Assembly (NCBI GenBank): GCA_019751575.1
Contig: JAIENF010000503.1
Coordinates: forward strand, 1 to 6,072
DNA: 6,072 nt
Source: Burkholderiales bacterium
Lineage (GTDB): Bacteria; Pseudomonadota; Gammaproteobacteria; Burkholderiales; CAIKXV01
Direction: 5' to 3'
The position numbers and the translations under genes were made by a program. The first letter of the stretch is position 1, and each line of letters starts with the position of its first letter. Positions 1 through 5,636 of the stretch are shown here, piece after piece. The notes beneath the pieces are model-generated. The model did no database searches. It saw only the letters and a list, made by a program, of their open reading frames with translations, and was not told where the DNA came from.

Positions 1-735
1 GGCTGCCATGATCAGGCCGGTGCGCTGCGCCCGGCGGTCCTCCGGCGGCAGCGCCGCCAGCGCATCCACATAGTGCTGTTCGGCCCGGTCGATCTCGAAG
101 GTCACCAGCGCGCGCACCGCTTCGCTGTCGCGCCGGTGGATCAGTTCATCCTCGGCGACGCCGAACCGGGCGAGGTCCTCCAGTGGCAGGTAGATGCGGT
201 TGCGCCGCGCGTCTTCGGCCACGTCGCGCACGATGTTGGTCAACTGCAGCGCGATGCCCAGCCCGTCCGCGTAGACGAGGGTCGCCGGGTTCGTGTAGCC
301 GAAGATGCGTGCCGAGAGCAGGCCGACGGCACCGGCCACCCGGTGGCAGTAGAGCCGAAGGTCGGAGAAGGTGTCGTAGCGGTTGTAGTCGAGGTCCATC
401 TGCATGCCGTCGATGATCTCGTCGAACGGCTCCCGAGGCAGCGAGAACGCGGCGATCGCCGGCACCAGCGCGCGCGTGACCGGATGCGGCGCCTCGCCGC
501 CGGGGGCGGGCGCGGCTTCACCATGGGCCATCGCGACCTGGTGGCGCCACCAGTCGAGCTTGAGCCGGGCAACGCGGTCCTCGGTCACTTCGTCGACGAC
601 GTCATCCACTTCCCGGCAGAATGCATACAGCGCGGTGATCGCCCGCCGTTGTTCCGGGGGCAGGAACATGAAGCTGTAGTAGAAGCTCGATCCGCTGGCT
701 GCGGTGCGCTGCTGGCAGTACTGGTCGGGCGTCAA
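1..735 (-). CDS. hpnD: Presqualene diphosphate synthase HpnD, 3' end cut off by window edge
   Basis: HpnD condenses two farnesyl diphosphates into presqualene diphosphate, the first step of the bacterial HpnDCE route to squalene. It belongs to the squalene/phytoene synthase fold and acts in the cytosol or at the membrane face. The frame is open from a TTG at 735-733 to the window edge, giving 245 residues; family members have roughly 280, so the last few dozen are missing. Visible family marks: N-terminal YCQQRTAASGSSFYYSF (6-22), first aspartate-rich motif DDVVDE (44-49), and second motif NIVRDVAED (167-175, with D171 and D175) followed by RNRIYLP; these Asp residues bind Mg-diphosphate. The TTG start is chosen because no ATG or GTG lies in frame near it, a GGAGG sits 6 nt upstream, and the next Met (M23) would remove the conserved N-terminus. 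It overlaps the hpnC stop by 4 nt. A general phytoene synthase is the alternative, but pairing with hpnC favours HpnD. Confidence 0.9.
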   Translation of the reverse strand, partial: MTPDQYCQQRTAASGSSFYYSFMFLPPEQRRAITALYAFCREVDDVVDEVTEDRVARLKLDWWRHQVAMAHGEAAPAPGGEAPHPVTRALVPAIAAFSLPREPFDEIIDGMQMDLDYNRYDTFSDLRLYCHRVAGAVGLLSARIFGYTNPATLVYADGLGIALQLTNIVRDVAEDARRNRIYLPLEDLARFGVAEDELIHRRDSEAVRALVTFEIDRAEQHYVDALAALPPEDRRAQRTGLIMAA

Positions 736-1592
736 CGCATCCCTCCCGTTCCGGTAGCGAGTGCCTTGCGCGGGCCGGCCGCGGGAAACCACAGGGTACG
801 GCCGACGATGGCAATCCAGTCGGTGGTGCCCAGAACCGGCCGTTGCCGGAACACGTCGCCGCGCGCCCGCTGCAGGCGCTGCACGATGCGCAGGCCGCCG
901 CTGACGATCATCCGCAGCTCGAGGCCGACCCGCCCGGGCAGTGCGCGGGCGAGCGGCGCGCCCGATTCGAGCATCGCGCCGGCGCGCCCGACCTGTGCCG
1001 ACATGAACGCCCGCCAGCGATCGTCGACGCGGCCTTCGGCGATCCAGGATTCGTCCAGGCCCGCCGCCGCCAGTTCGTCCTGGGCCAGGTACACGCGGCC
1101 CTTCTGCCAGTCGATCGCCACGTCCTGCAGGAAATTGATCAGTTGCAGCGCGCTGCAGATCGAATCGGACCATGCCGGCATCGGCGGCTCGGTGCGTTCG
1201 AAGAGGTGCAGCAGCAGCCGGCCGACCGGATCGGCGGAGCGGCGCGAATAGTCGAGCACCTCGTCGAAGCTGGCGTAGCGCGTCTTCACGACGTCCTGCG
1301 CGAACGCATCCAGCAGGTCCCGGAACAGGCCGACTGGCAGCCGGTGTGCCGCGATCATGGGGGCAAGGTCACGGAACAACGGCGTCAGTGCCGGCTGCCC
1401 GGCATCGATCCGGTCGAGTTCCGCGCGGTAGGCGCCGAGCGCGCGCAGGCGTTCTTCGGCGGGCGCATCGCCTTCGTCGGCGATGTCGTCGGCCGAGCGC
1501 GCGAACGCGTAGACGAGTTCGACCGGGCGACGCAACCGTGCCGGCATCACCCACGAGGCTACCGGGAAGTTTTCGTAATGGTCGACGGGCAT
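732..1592 (-). CDS. hpnC: Hydroxysqualene synthase HpnC (squalene/phytoene synthase family)
   Basis: HpnC converts presqualene diphosphate to hydroxysqualene, which HpnE then reduces to squalene. The protein has 286 residues, a normal length. It begins MPVDHYENFPVAS, a typical HpnC N-terminus, and has the first aspartate-rich motif DDIADE (35-40) and the second motif INFLQDVAIDW (152-162, with N153, D157, D161) followed by KGRVYL. The C-terminal GGLRIVQRL and DVFRQRP segments also fit the family. The ATG at 1592-1590 is chosen because the homology begins there; the frame stays open far upstream but runs through the tRNA gene, so a longer protein is not credible. No Shine-Dalgarno sequence precedes the start: the leader is C-rich. 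It is the first gene of a minus-strand operon with hpnD, overlapping it by 4 nt. Assignment to HpnC rather than HpnD rests on the N-terminus and the gene pair; the exact reaction is known from the family, not seen here. Confidence 0.9.
   Translation of the reverse strand: MPVDHYENFPVASWVMPARLRRPVELVYAFARSADDIADEGDAPAEERLRALGAYRAELDRIDAGQPALTPLFRDLAPMIAAHRLPVGLFRDLLDAFAQDVVKTRYASFDEVLDYSRRSADPVGRLLLHLFERTEPPMPAWSDSICSALQLINFLQDVAIDWQKGRVYLAQDELAAAGLDESWIAEGRVDDRWRAFMSAQVGRAGAMLESGAPLARALPGRVGLELRMIVSGGLRIVQRLQRARGDVFRQRPVLGTTDWIAIVGRTLWFPAAGPRKALATGTGGMR
742..746 (-). promoter_or_regulatory. Shine-Dalgarno site that fixes the hpnD TTG start
   Basis: On the minus strand GGAGG (within GGGAGGGA) lies inside the last codons of hpnC, 6 nt before the TTG at 735-733. 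An ATG at 740-738 is nearer, but it is in the hpnC frame and is followed by CGT and then the hpnC stop, so it could only make a dipeptide. The site therefore supports TTG as the hpnD start and re-initiation by ribosomes that finish hpnC. Confidence 0.6.
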
Positions 1593-1643
1593 CGGGGCGA
1601 GGGGAGGCGCGGAATCGCGGGTGTTGCCGGATTGCGTTGGGCA

Positions 1644-1684
1644 GGGGAGGGTTGCGTGGGGGAGGGCTGCGGAGGGAGGAGGGG
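1644..1684 (+). repeat. G-rich imperfect tandem repeat with G-quadruplex pattern
   Basis: Two copies of a 15-nt unit lie end to end: 1644-1658 (GGGGAGGGTTGCGTG) and 1659-1673 (GGGGAGGGCTGCGGA), matching at 12 of 15 positions, followed by a more degraded GGAGGAGGGG stretch. Six runs of three or more G fall within 41 nt (1644-1647, 1649-1651, 1658-1662, 1664-1666, 1674-1676, 1681-1684). The first four satisfy the usual quadruplex pattern, with loops of 1, 6 and 1 nt. The G-rich strand is the template for hpnC, so the RNA carries the C-rich copy. Whether it folds or regulates is inference. Confidence 0.6.
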
Positions 1685-1715
1685 CTGGCAGGCGGAAATT
1701 CGCGCGCGGCGCTCG

Positions 1716-1745
1716 ATTATCCGTGTCCGGGGCCCGTGGTGAACA
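1716..1745 (-). promoter_or_regulatory. Possible sigma-70 promoter of hpnC-hpnD
   Basis: On the minus strand GATAAT (1721-1716) matches the -10 consensus at 5 of 6 positions and stands out in very GC-rich surroundings. A weak -35 candidate TGTTCA (1745-1740, 3 of 6) lies 18 nt upstream. Transcription would begin near 1709 and give a C-rich leader of about 115 nt before the hpnC ATG. The -10 is decent and the -35 poor, so this is a candidate only. Confidence 0.35.
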
Positions 1746-1808
1746 CCGATTTCGCCGACAATACCGGCCGGCCTGCGGCAGAATGCCGGGCTGGCGCGGA
1801 TCGGCTCG

Positions 1809-1838
1809 GCTACAGTCCCTTGCCCGGTAGTTTAAACT
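1809..1838 (+). promoter_or_regulatory. Possible promoter of tRNA-Leu, including palindrome AGTTTAAACT
   Basis: TAAACT (1833-1838) matches the -10 consensus at 4 of 6 positions, with GCTACA (1809-1814, 3 of 6) 18 nt upstream as a weak -35. The -10 is followed by CGACGGG, a GC-rich discriminator of the kind found at stable-RNA promoters under stringent control. Initiation near 1845 would leave a 5' leader of about 17 nt for RNase P to remove. The -10 lies within the perfect 10-bp palindrome AGTTTAAACT (1829-1838), which could also be a protein binding site. Confidence 0.35.
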
Positions 1839-1861
1839 CGACGGGTTTGCGGCAAGTCGCG

Positions 1862-1946
1862 GCGAAAGTGGCGGAATTGGTAGACGCACTGGATTTAGGT
1901 TCCAGCGCCGAAAGGCGTGAGAGTTCGAGTCTCTCCTTTCGCACCA
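1862..1946 (+). tRNA. tRNA-Leu, anticodon UAG
   Basis: All arms of a class II tRNA can be drawn. The acceptor stem is GCGAAAG (1862-1868) with CTTTCGC (1936-1942). The anticodon stem is CTGGA (1889-1893) with TCCAG (1901-1905), around loop TTTAGGT, giving anticodon TAG at 1896-1898 and G37 after it. A long variable arm, CGCC-GAAA-GGCG (1906-1917), is typical of leucine tRNAs. The T arm is GAGAG-TTCGAGT-CTCTC (1919-1935). Discriminator A1943 is the base leucyl-tRNA synthetase expects, and CCA is encoded at 1944-1946. The 85-nt tRNA reads CUA and probably other CUN codons. It lies 112 nt upstream of tig on the same strand with no terminator visible between them. Confidence 0.98.
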
Positions 1947-2058
1947 CGGCTCCACGGTCCCCGCGCGACGACGCCATCCCGTTTCCCCCCGCGCCTGTCC
2001 TTCATCCGTCCGGCGGCGGGCCTGTATCGATCCCATCCTCCTGTCGTGACCCCAGCCA
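1947..2058 (+). other. Spacer between tRNA-Leu and tig: no terminator, no Shine-Dalgarno
   Basis: The 112 nt are pyrimidine-rich, with a C-run at 1985-1990 and CCTCCT at 2037-2042. I find no stem followed by a T-run, so the tRNA and tig may share a transcript that is cut during tRNA maturation. A weak promoter candidate is TTCATC (2001-2006) with TATCGA (2025-2030), 18 nt apart and matching only 3 of 6 each. No purine-rich ribosome-binding site precedes the tig ATG. CGCCATCC (1972-1979) resembles a motif found in the later spacers. Confidence 0.5.
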
Positions 2059-3372
2059 ATGAACGTATCCGTTGAGAACCTCAGCACCCTCGAGCGCCGC
2101 GTGAACGTGTCGCTTCCGATCACCGCGATCGAAACCGAAGTCGACCAGCGCCTGAAGAAGCTGGCGCGCACCGTCAAGCTGCACGGGTTCCGTCCGGGCA
2201 AGGTCCCGTTCCGGCTGGTTGCCCAGCAGTACGGCCCGCAGGTGCGCCAGGAAGTGGTCGGCGACACGGTGCAGAAGAGCTTCGGCGACGCCGTGCGCGA
2301 GCGCAACCTGCGCGTGGCCGGCATGCCGAAATTCGAGGCCGCCGGCGACGCGCCGGACGCGGCCGAGTTCGCCTACACCGCGACCTTCGAGGTCTATCCG
2401 GAGCTTGAACTCGGCGACCTGTCCCAGTCGACGATCGAGCGTCCGGTGGTCGAGGTCGGCGCGGCCGACATCGACCGCACGCTCGACGTGCTGCGCAACC
2501 AGCGCGCCACCTACGAGAAGGCCGAGCGCGCCGCTGAAGCGACCGACGAACTGCTGGTCGACTTCGTCGGCACCATCGACGGCGTGGCCTTCGACGGCGG
2601 CAGCGGCCAGGATGCACGGTTCCAGCTGGGCAAGAAACGCCTGCTGCCCGAATTCGAGGCAGGCATGGTCGGCATGAAGGCAGGCGACACCCGGACCTTC
2701 CCGGTCAGCTTCCCGGAAGATTACGCGGGGCGCGAAGTCGCCGGCAAGACGGCGAGCTTCGAGGTCACGGTGAAGGAGGTGGCGGGCCCGGTCGTGCCCG
2801 CGCTCGACGCCGAGTTCGCCCGCCAGATGGGCGTGGCCGACGGCGACGTGGCGCGCATGCGCACCGAGGTCGAGGCGAACGTCCGGCGCGAGGTCGAGCG
2901 CCGGGTCAAGGCGCGCCTGAAGGAAAAGGTGGTCGAGGCGCTGCTGGCCGCGACGCCCGTGGAAGTGCCGAAGGCACTGGTGGCCGAAGAGGTCGAGCGG
3001 CTGAAGGACATGGCGCGGCGCGACACGGAATCGCGCGGCATGTCGGTCGGCAACGCCCCGTTGCCGGACGAACTGTTCGCCGCCCAGGCCGGCCGCCGCG
3101 TCAGCCTCGGGCTGATCTTCGCCGAGGCGGTGAAGAAGCACGGACTGCACGCAAAGCCGGCGCAGGTGAAGGCGGAAATCCAGGGCCTCGCCGAAAGCTA
3201 CGAAAGGCCCGAGGAAGTAGTGAAGTGGTACTATGGTTCCGCCCAGCGGCTCTCTGAAATAGAGGCGATGGTGGTCGAATCCAACGTGGTCGAATGGGCG
3301 CTCGGCGCAGCACAAGTCGTCGACAAGCCGACCCCCTTCGACGAGCTGATGGGCACCGAGTCGGCAGCATAG
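2059..3372 (+). CDS. tig: Trigger factor, ribosome-associated chaperone and prolyl isomerase
   Basis: Trigger factor docks at the ribosome exit tunnel near protein L23 and shields emerging chains; it also has peptidyl-prolyl cis-trans isomerase activity. At 437 residues it is full length (E. coli 432). Domains in order: the N-terminal ribosome-binding domain (about 1-145) with signature GFRPGKVP at 43-50, where F44-R45 match the E. coli contact loop; the FKBP-type isomerase domain (about 163-241), from [13 protein letters not shown] through [13 protein letters not shown]; and the helical C-terminal chaperone cradle (about 242-437), rich in Glu, Arg and Lys. The start is set by [15 protein letters not shown], the usual N-terminus, although no Shine-Dalgarno sequence precedes it and the leader instead carries CCTCCT. 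It heads the tig-clpP-clpX-lon cluster, with clpP starting 94 nt after its stop. No frameshift or missing part is seen. Confidence 0.98.
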   Translation: MNVSVENLSTLERRVNVSLPITAIETEVDQRLKKLARTVKLHGFRPGKVPFRLVAQQYGPQVRQEVVGDTVQKSFGDAVRERNLRVAGMPKFEAAGDAPDAAEFAYTATFEVYPELELGDLSQSTIERPVVEVGAADIDRTLDVLRNQRATYEKAERAAEATDELLVDFVGTIDGVAFDGGSGQDARFQLGKKRLLPEFEAGMVGMKAGDTRTFPVSFPEDYAGREVAGKTASFEVTVKEVAGPVVPALDAEFARQMGVADGDVARMRTEVEANVRREVERRVKARLKEKVVEALLAATPVEVPKALVAEEVERLKDMARRDTESRGMSVGNAPLPDELFAAQAGRRVSLGLIFAEAVKKHGLHAKPAQVKAEIQGLAESYERPEEVVKWYYGSAQRLSEIEAMVVESNVVEWALGAAQVVDKPTPFDELMGTESAA

Positions 3373-3395
3373 CCCGCTGCACGGCGCGTCACAGA

Positions 3396-3442
3396 CGCCT
3401 GCACCTCGGTCGCAGGCGACCGGCGGACCCATCCGGGCCGCC
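3396..3442 (+). promoter_or_regulatory. Cluster of overlapping hairpins in the tig-clpP spacer
   Basis: Three inverted repeats share bases in the 94-nt spacer. Hairpin A pairs CGCCTGC (3396-3402) with GCAGGCG (3412-3418) over a 9-nt loop. Hairpin B pairs CGGTCG (3407-3412) with CGACCG (3417-3422) over loop CAGG. Hairpin C pairs GGCGG (3422-3426) with CCGCC (3438-3442) and CCC (3428-3430) with GGG (3435-3437), with A3427 bulged and loop ATCC. A and B cannot form together; C can accompany A. There is no T-run, so this is not a standard terminator. Hairpin C ends 6 nt before the clpP ribosome-binding site (AGGAGAG, 3449-3455). A role in read-through or clpP translation is inference. Confidence 0.45.
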
Positions 3443-3466
3443 ACGAACAGGAGAGTCGGGTCTCAG

Positions 3467-4129
3467 ATGATCAACTGGAACAGTCCGGGCGTCGGCGCCG
3501 GCAGCGGACACGGCAGCGAACGAATCGAGCCCCAGGGCCTCGGCATGGTGCCGATGGTGATCGAGCAGAGCGGGCGCGGCGAGCGTGCCTACGACATCTA
3601 CTCGCGGCTGCTGAAGGAACGGGTGATCTTCCTGGTCGGGCCGGTCAACGAGCAGACCGCCAACCTCGTGGTCGCGCAACTGCTGTTCCTCGAGTCCGAG
3701 AATCCCGACAAGGACATCTCGTTCTACATCAATTCCCCGGGCGGCATGGTCTCGGCCGGCCTCGCCATCTACGACACGATGCAGTTCATCAAGCCCGACG
3801 TCAGCACCCTGTGCATCGGGCAGGCCGCGAGCATGGGCGCCTTCCTGCTTGCGGCGGGCGCGAAGGGCAAGCGCTATTGCCTGCCCAATTCGCGCGTGAT
3901 GATCCACCAGCCCAGCGGCGGCTTCCAGGGCCAGGCGTCGGATATCGAGATCCACGCGAAAGAGATCCTCTACCTGAAGCAGCGGTTGAACGAGCTGCTG
4001 TCGAAGCACACCGGGCAGGATGTCGGCACGATATTGCGCGACAGCGACCGGGACAATTTCCTTAGCGCCGAAGACGCGGTCAAGTATGGTGTCGTCGACC
4101 AGGTCCTGATGACCCGGTCCCCGGGCTGA
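3467..4129 (+). CDS. clpP: ATP-dependent Clp protease proteolytic subunit ClpP
   Basis: ClpP forms the 14-subunit barrel that cuts proteins threaded in by ClpX or ClpA. The serine-protease triad is complete: S122 in [10 protein letters not shown]147 in MIHQPSGG and D196 in DRDNF, with the same spacing as E. coli S111, H136 and D185. The segment YINSPGG (substrate strand and oxyanion region) is intact, as is the C-terminal [14 protein letters not shown]. The protein has 220 residues, against 207 in E. coli. The extra length is a Gly/Ser-rich N-terminal propeptide: mature E. coli ClpP starts at the residue matching G26 here, so about 25 residues would be removed instead of 14. The ATG at 3467 is preceded by AGGAGAG 11 nt away. 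M27 (ATG at 3545) is an alternative start that would give nearly the mature form, but only a weak site precedes it. clpX follows after 87 nt, fitting co-expression of the two ClpXP subunits. Confidence 0.98.
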   Translation: MINWNSPGVGAGSGHGSERIEPQGLGMVPMVIEQSGRGERAYDIYSRLLKERVIFLVGPVNEQTANLVVAQLLFLESENPDKDISFYINSPGGMVSAGLAIYDTMQFIKPDVSTLCIGQAASMGAFLLAAGAKGKRYCLPNSRVMIHQPSGGFQGQASDIEIHAKEILYLKQRLNELLSKHTGQDVGTILRDSDRDNFLSAEDAVKYGVVDQVLMTRSPG

Positions 4130-4170
4130 ACAGGCAGCTCGCACCGAATCGACGACTGACACTTCTCACT

Positions 4171-4197
4171 GCAGGCAACGCCATCCGGCGGGCCTGC
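4171..4197 (+). promoter_or_regulatory. Two-part hairpin in the clpP-clpX spacer
   Basis: GCAGGC (4171-4176) pairs with GCCTGC (4192-4197). Inside, CGCC (4179-4182) pairs with GGCG (4187-4190) around loop ATCC, with AA opposite G as a small internal loop. No T-run follows, so clpP-clpX read-through is likely. The stem ends 11 nt before AGGA at 4209-4212, the probable clpX ribosome-binding site. The structure may protect the clpP 3' end or tune clpX expression; this is inference. Confidence 0.45.
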
Positions 4198-4216
4198 GGC
4201 AAGGGCACAGGACACC

Positions 4217-5488
4217 ATGACGGAAAAAGTGAGCGGCGGCGAAAAGCTTCTCTACTGCTCGTTCTGCGGCAAGAGCCAGCACGAGGTGCGCAAGCTGATC
4301 GCGGGTCCCTCCGTGTTCATCTGCGACGAGTGCATCGAGCTGTGCAACGACATCATCCGCGAAGAGACCCAGGGCGATGCGGGCGCGGCGCGTGGTTCGA
4401 AGTCCGACCTGCCGGTGCCGCGCGAGATCCAGCTGATCCTCGACCAGTACGTGATCGGACAGGACAAGGCGAAGAAGATCCTGTCGGTGGCGGTGTACAA
4501 CCACTACAAGCGGCTCAAGTCGATCGGCAAGAACGAGGACATCGAGCTCGCCAAGAGCAACATCCTGCTGATCGGCCCGACGGGTTCGGGCAAGACGCTG
4601 CTGGCGCAGACGCTGGCCCGCCTGCTGAACGTGCCTTTCGTGATGGCCGACGCGACGACGCTGACCGAGGCGGGGTATGTCGGCGAGGACGTCGAGAACA
4701 TCATCCAGAAGCTGCTGCAGAAATGCGACTACGACGTCGACAAGGCGCAGCGCGGCATCGTCTACATCGACGAGATCGACAAGATCTCGCGCAAGTCCGA
4801 GAACCCGTCGATCACTCGTGACGTCTCCGGCGAGGGCGTGCAGCAGGCGCTGCTGAAGCTGATCGAGGGCACCATCGCCTCGGTGCCGCCGCAAGGCGGC
4901 CGCAAGCACCCGAACCAGGAGTTCGTGCAGGTCGACACCACCAACATCCTGTTCATCTGCGGTGGCGCGTTCGATGGCCTCGACCGGGTGATCCGCGGCC
5001 GCTCCGACAAGGGTGGCATCGGCTTCGGCGCCAAGGTGCACAGCAAGGACAACCGCAAGCACATCGGCGAGGTGCTGCGCGACGTCGAGCCGGAAGACCT
5101 GATCAAGTACGGCCTGATCCCCGAGTTCGTCGGCCGCCTGCCGGTGGTCGCGACGCTCGAGGAGCTCGACGAGCCGGCGCTGATCCAGATCCTGACCCAG
5201 CCGAAGAACGCGCTGCTCAAGCAGTACCAGCGCATGTTCGCGATGGAAGGGGCGGAGCTGGAAGTGCGCGAGAACGCGCTGTTCGCGATCGCGCGCAAGG
5301 CACTGGCACGCAAGACCGGCGCACGCGGGCTGCGTTCCATCCTCGAGCAGACGCTGCTCGACACCATGTTCGAACTGCCCTCGATGGAGGGCGTGACGAA
5401 GGTGGTGATCGACGAGGCCACGGTCGACAGCGAAGGCAAGCCGATCCTGATCTACTCCGAGCAGCCGAAGGTCGCGGGATCGGTCTGA
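4217..5488 (+). CDS. clpX: ATP-dependent unfoldase ClpX
   Basis: ClpX is a hexameric AAA+ ring that recognises tagged or native substrates (for example SsrA-tagged chains), unfolds them with ATP and feeds them into ClpP. At 423 residues it matches the usual length (E. coli 424). The N-terminal zinc-binding domain has C14, C17, C36 and C39, the C4 finger that binds adaptors and makes the domain dimerise. In the AAA+ module: Walker A GPTGSGKT (120-127, K126), pore-1 loop GYVG (153-156), Walker B VYIDEID (182-188, E186), the IGF tripeptide that docks on ClpP (268-270), and sensor-2 GARGLRS with R370. All key residues are present, so an active enzyme is expected. The ATG at 4217 gives [19 protein letters not shown], the normal beginning, with AGGA 4 nt upstream. 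It follows clpP by 87 nt without a clear terminator and is followed by a strong hairpin before lon. Confidence 0.99.
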   Translation: MTEKVSGGEKLLYCSFCGKSQHEVRKLIAGPSVFICDECIELCNDIIREETQGDAGAARGSKSDLPVPREIQLILDQYVIGQDKAKKILSVAVYNHYKRLKSIGKNEDIELAKSNILLIGPTGSGKTLLAQTLARLLNVPFVMADATTLTEAGYVGEDVENIIQKLLQKCDYDVDKAQRGIVYIDEIDKISRKSENPSITRDVSGEGVQQALLKLIEGTIASVPPQGGRKHPNQEFVQVDTTNILFICGGAFDGLDRVIRGRSDKGGIGFGAKVHSKDNRKHIGEVLRDVEPEDLIKYGLIPEFVGRLPVVATLEELDEPALIQILTQPKNALLKQYQRMFAMEGAELEVRENALFAIARKALARKTGARGLRSILEQTLLDTMFELPSMEGVTKVVIDEATVDSEGKPILIYSEQPKVAGSV

Positions 5489-5531
5489 CCGCGCGGTGCA
5501 GCGCCCGGATGGCGAGGGGCTGGAACTGACC

Positions 5532-5555
5532 AAATGCCGGCGAAAGCCGGCATTT
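5532..5555 (+). terminator. Terminator-like hairpin after clpX, possibly bidirectional
   Basis: AAATGCCGGC (5532-5541) and GCCGGCATTT (5546-5555) form a perfect 10-bp stem closed by a GAAA tetraloop, beginning 44 nt after the clpX stop. The GC core with AAA on one side and TTT on the other looks like a symmetrical intrinsic terminator. However, the three T residues belong to the stem and the next bases are CCGC, so there is no free U-tail and termination may be partial. It may equally stabilise the 3' end of the clpX mRNA. Confidence 0.6.
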
Positions 5556-5584
5556 CCGCTGGTGCGCCGGCATCTGCAGAGGCG

Positions 5585-5607
5585 GCGCGCGCGCACGCTG
5601 GCGCGCG
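5585..5607. other. Alternating GC tract and hairpin upstream of the lon promoter
   Basis: Bases 5585-5598 alternate purine and pyrimidine for 14 nt (GCGCGCGCGCACGC), a pattern that favours left-handed Z-DNA under negative supercoiling. CGCGCGC (5588-5594) can also pair with GCGCGCG (5601-5607) over loop ACGCTG, a 7-bp hairpin. It ends 29 nt before the lon -35 box. A role in sensing supercoiling at the lon promoter is speculative; such runs occur by chance in GC-rich DNA. Confidence 0.35.
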
Positions 5608-5636
5608 ACCTTGTAGCATGTGGGGGTACGCGTGGC

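Larger units (their letters stand above)
1593..1861. other. Divergent spacer between hpnC and tRNA-Leu
   Basis: This 269-nt stretch separates two outward-facing transcription units and holds no gene I can support. The part next to hpnC (1593-1690) is extremely G-rich on the plus strand: by my count 58 G, 15 C, 12 A and 13 T in 98 nt. The middle holds a possible minus-strand promoter (1716-1745). The part next to the tRNA holds the self-complementary GGCCGGCC-type run around 1764-1773 and an AT-rich palindrome at 1829-1838. No intrinsic terminator is needed or seen, since both units start here. Confidence 0.7.

Noticed and set aside
73..1251. A 392-codon open frame on the plus strand across hpnD and hpnC
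   Set aside because: It spans two genes on the other strand that have clear catalytic motifs, and shows no recognisable domain.
1924..1946. tRNA-Leu 3' end as a phage or island attachment site
   Set aside because: I see no second copy of the tRNA 3' end, no integrase, and uninterrupted housekeeping genes on both sides.
732..2324. HpnC read as a 530-residue protein with a long N-terminal extension
   Set aside because: The extension would be translated through the tRNA-Leu gene and into tig on the opposite strand. Family similarity begins only at MPVDHYENFP, so the start at 1592 is right.
2404..2409. CTTGAA inside tig as a sigma-32 -35 box
   Set aside because: No CCCCAT-like sequence lies 13-15 nt downstream, and the position inside a conserved coding region makes it a chance match.
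3396..3418. Hairpin A after tig as an intrinsic terminator
   Set aside because: No T-run follows the stem; the next bases are ACCGGCGG. It is better described as leader or spacer structure.
2002..3444. A 480-codon open frame on the minus strand opposite tig
   Set aside because: It is antisense to trigger factor, whose sequence is unmistakable. Its protein is rich in His, Arg, Leu, Asp and Gly, as expected from reading high-GC codons backwards, and matches no family I know.
3811..4065. Short plus-strand frames inside clpP and clpX
   Set aside because: They are out-of-frame shadows, rich in Arg, Pro, Gly and Ala, without their own ribosome-binding sites or family features.
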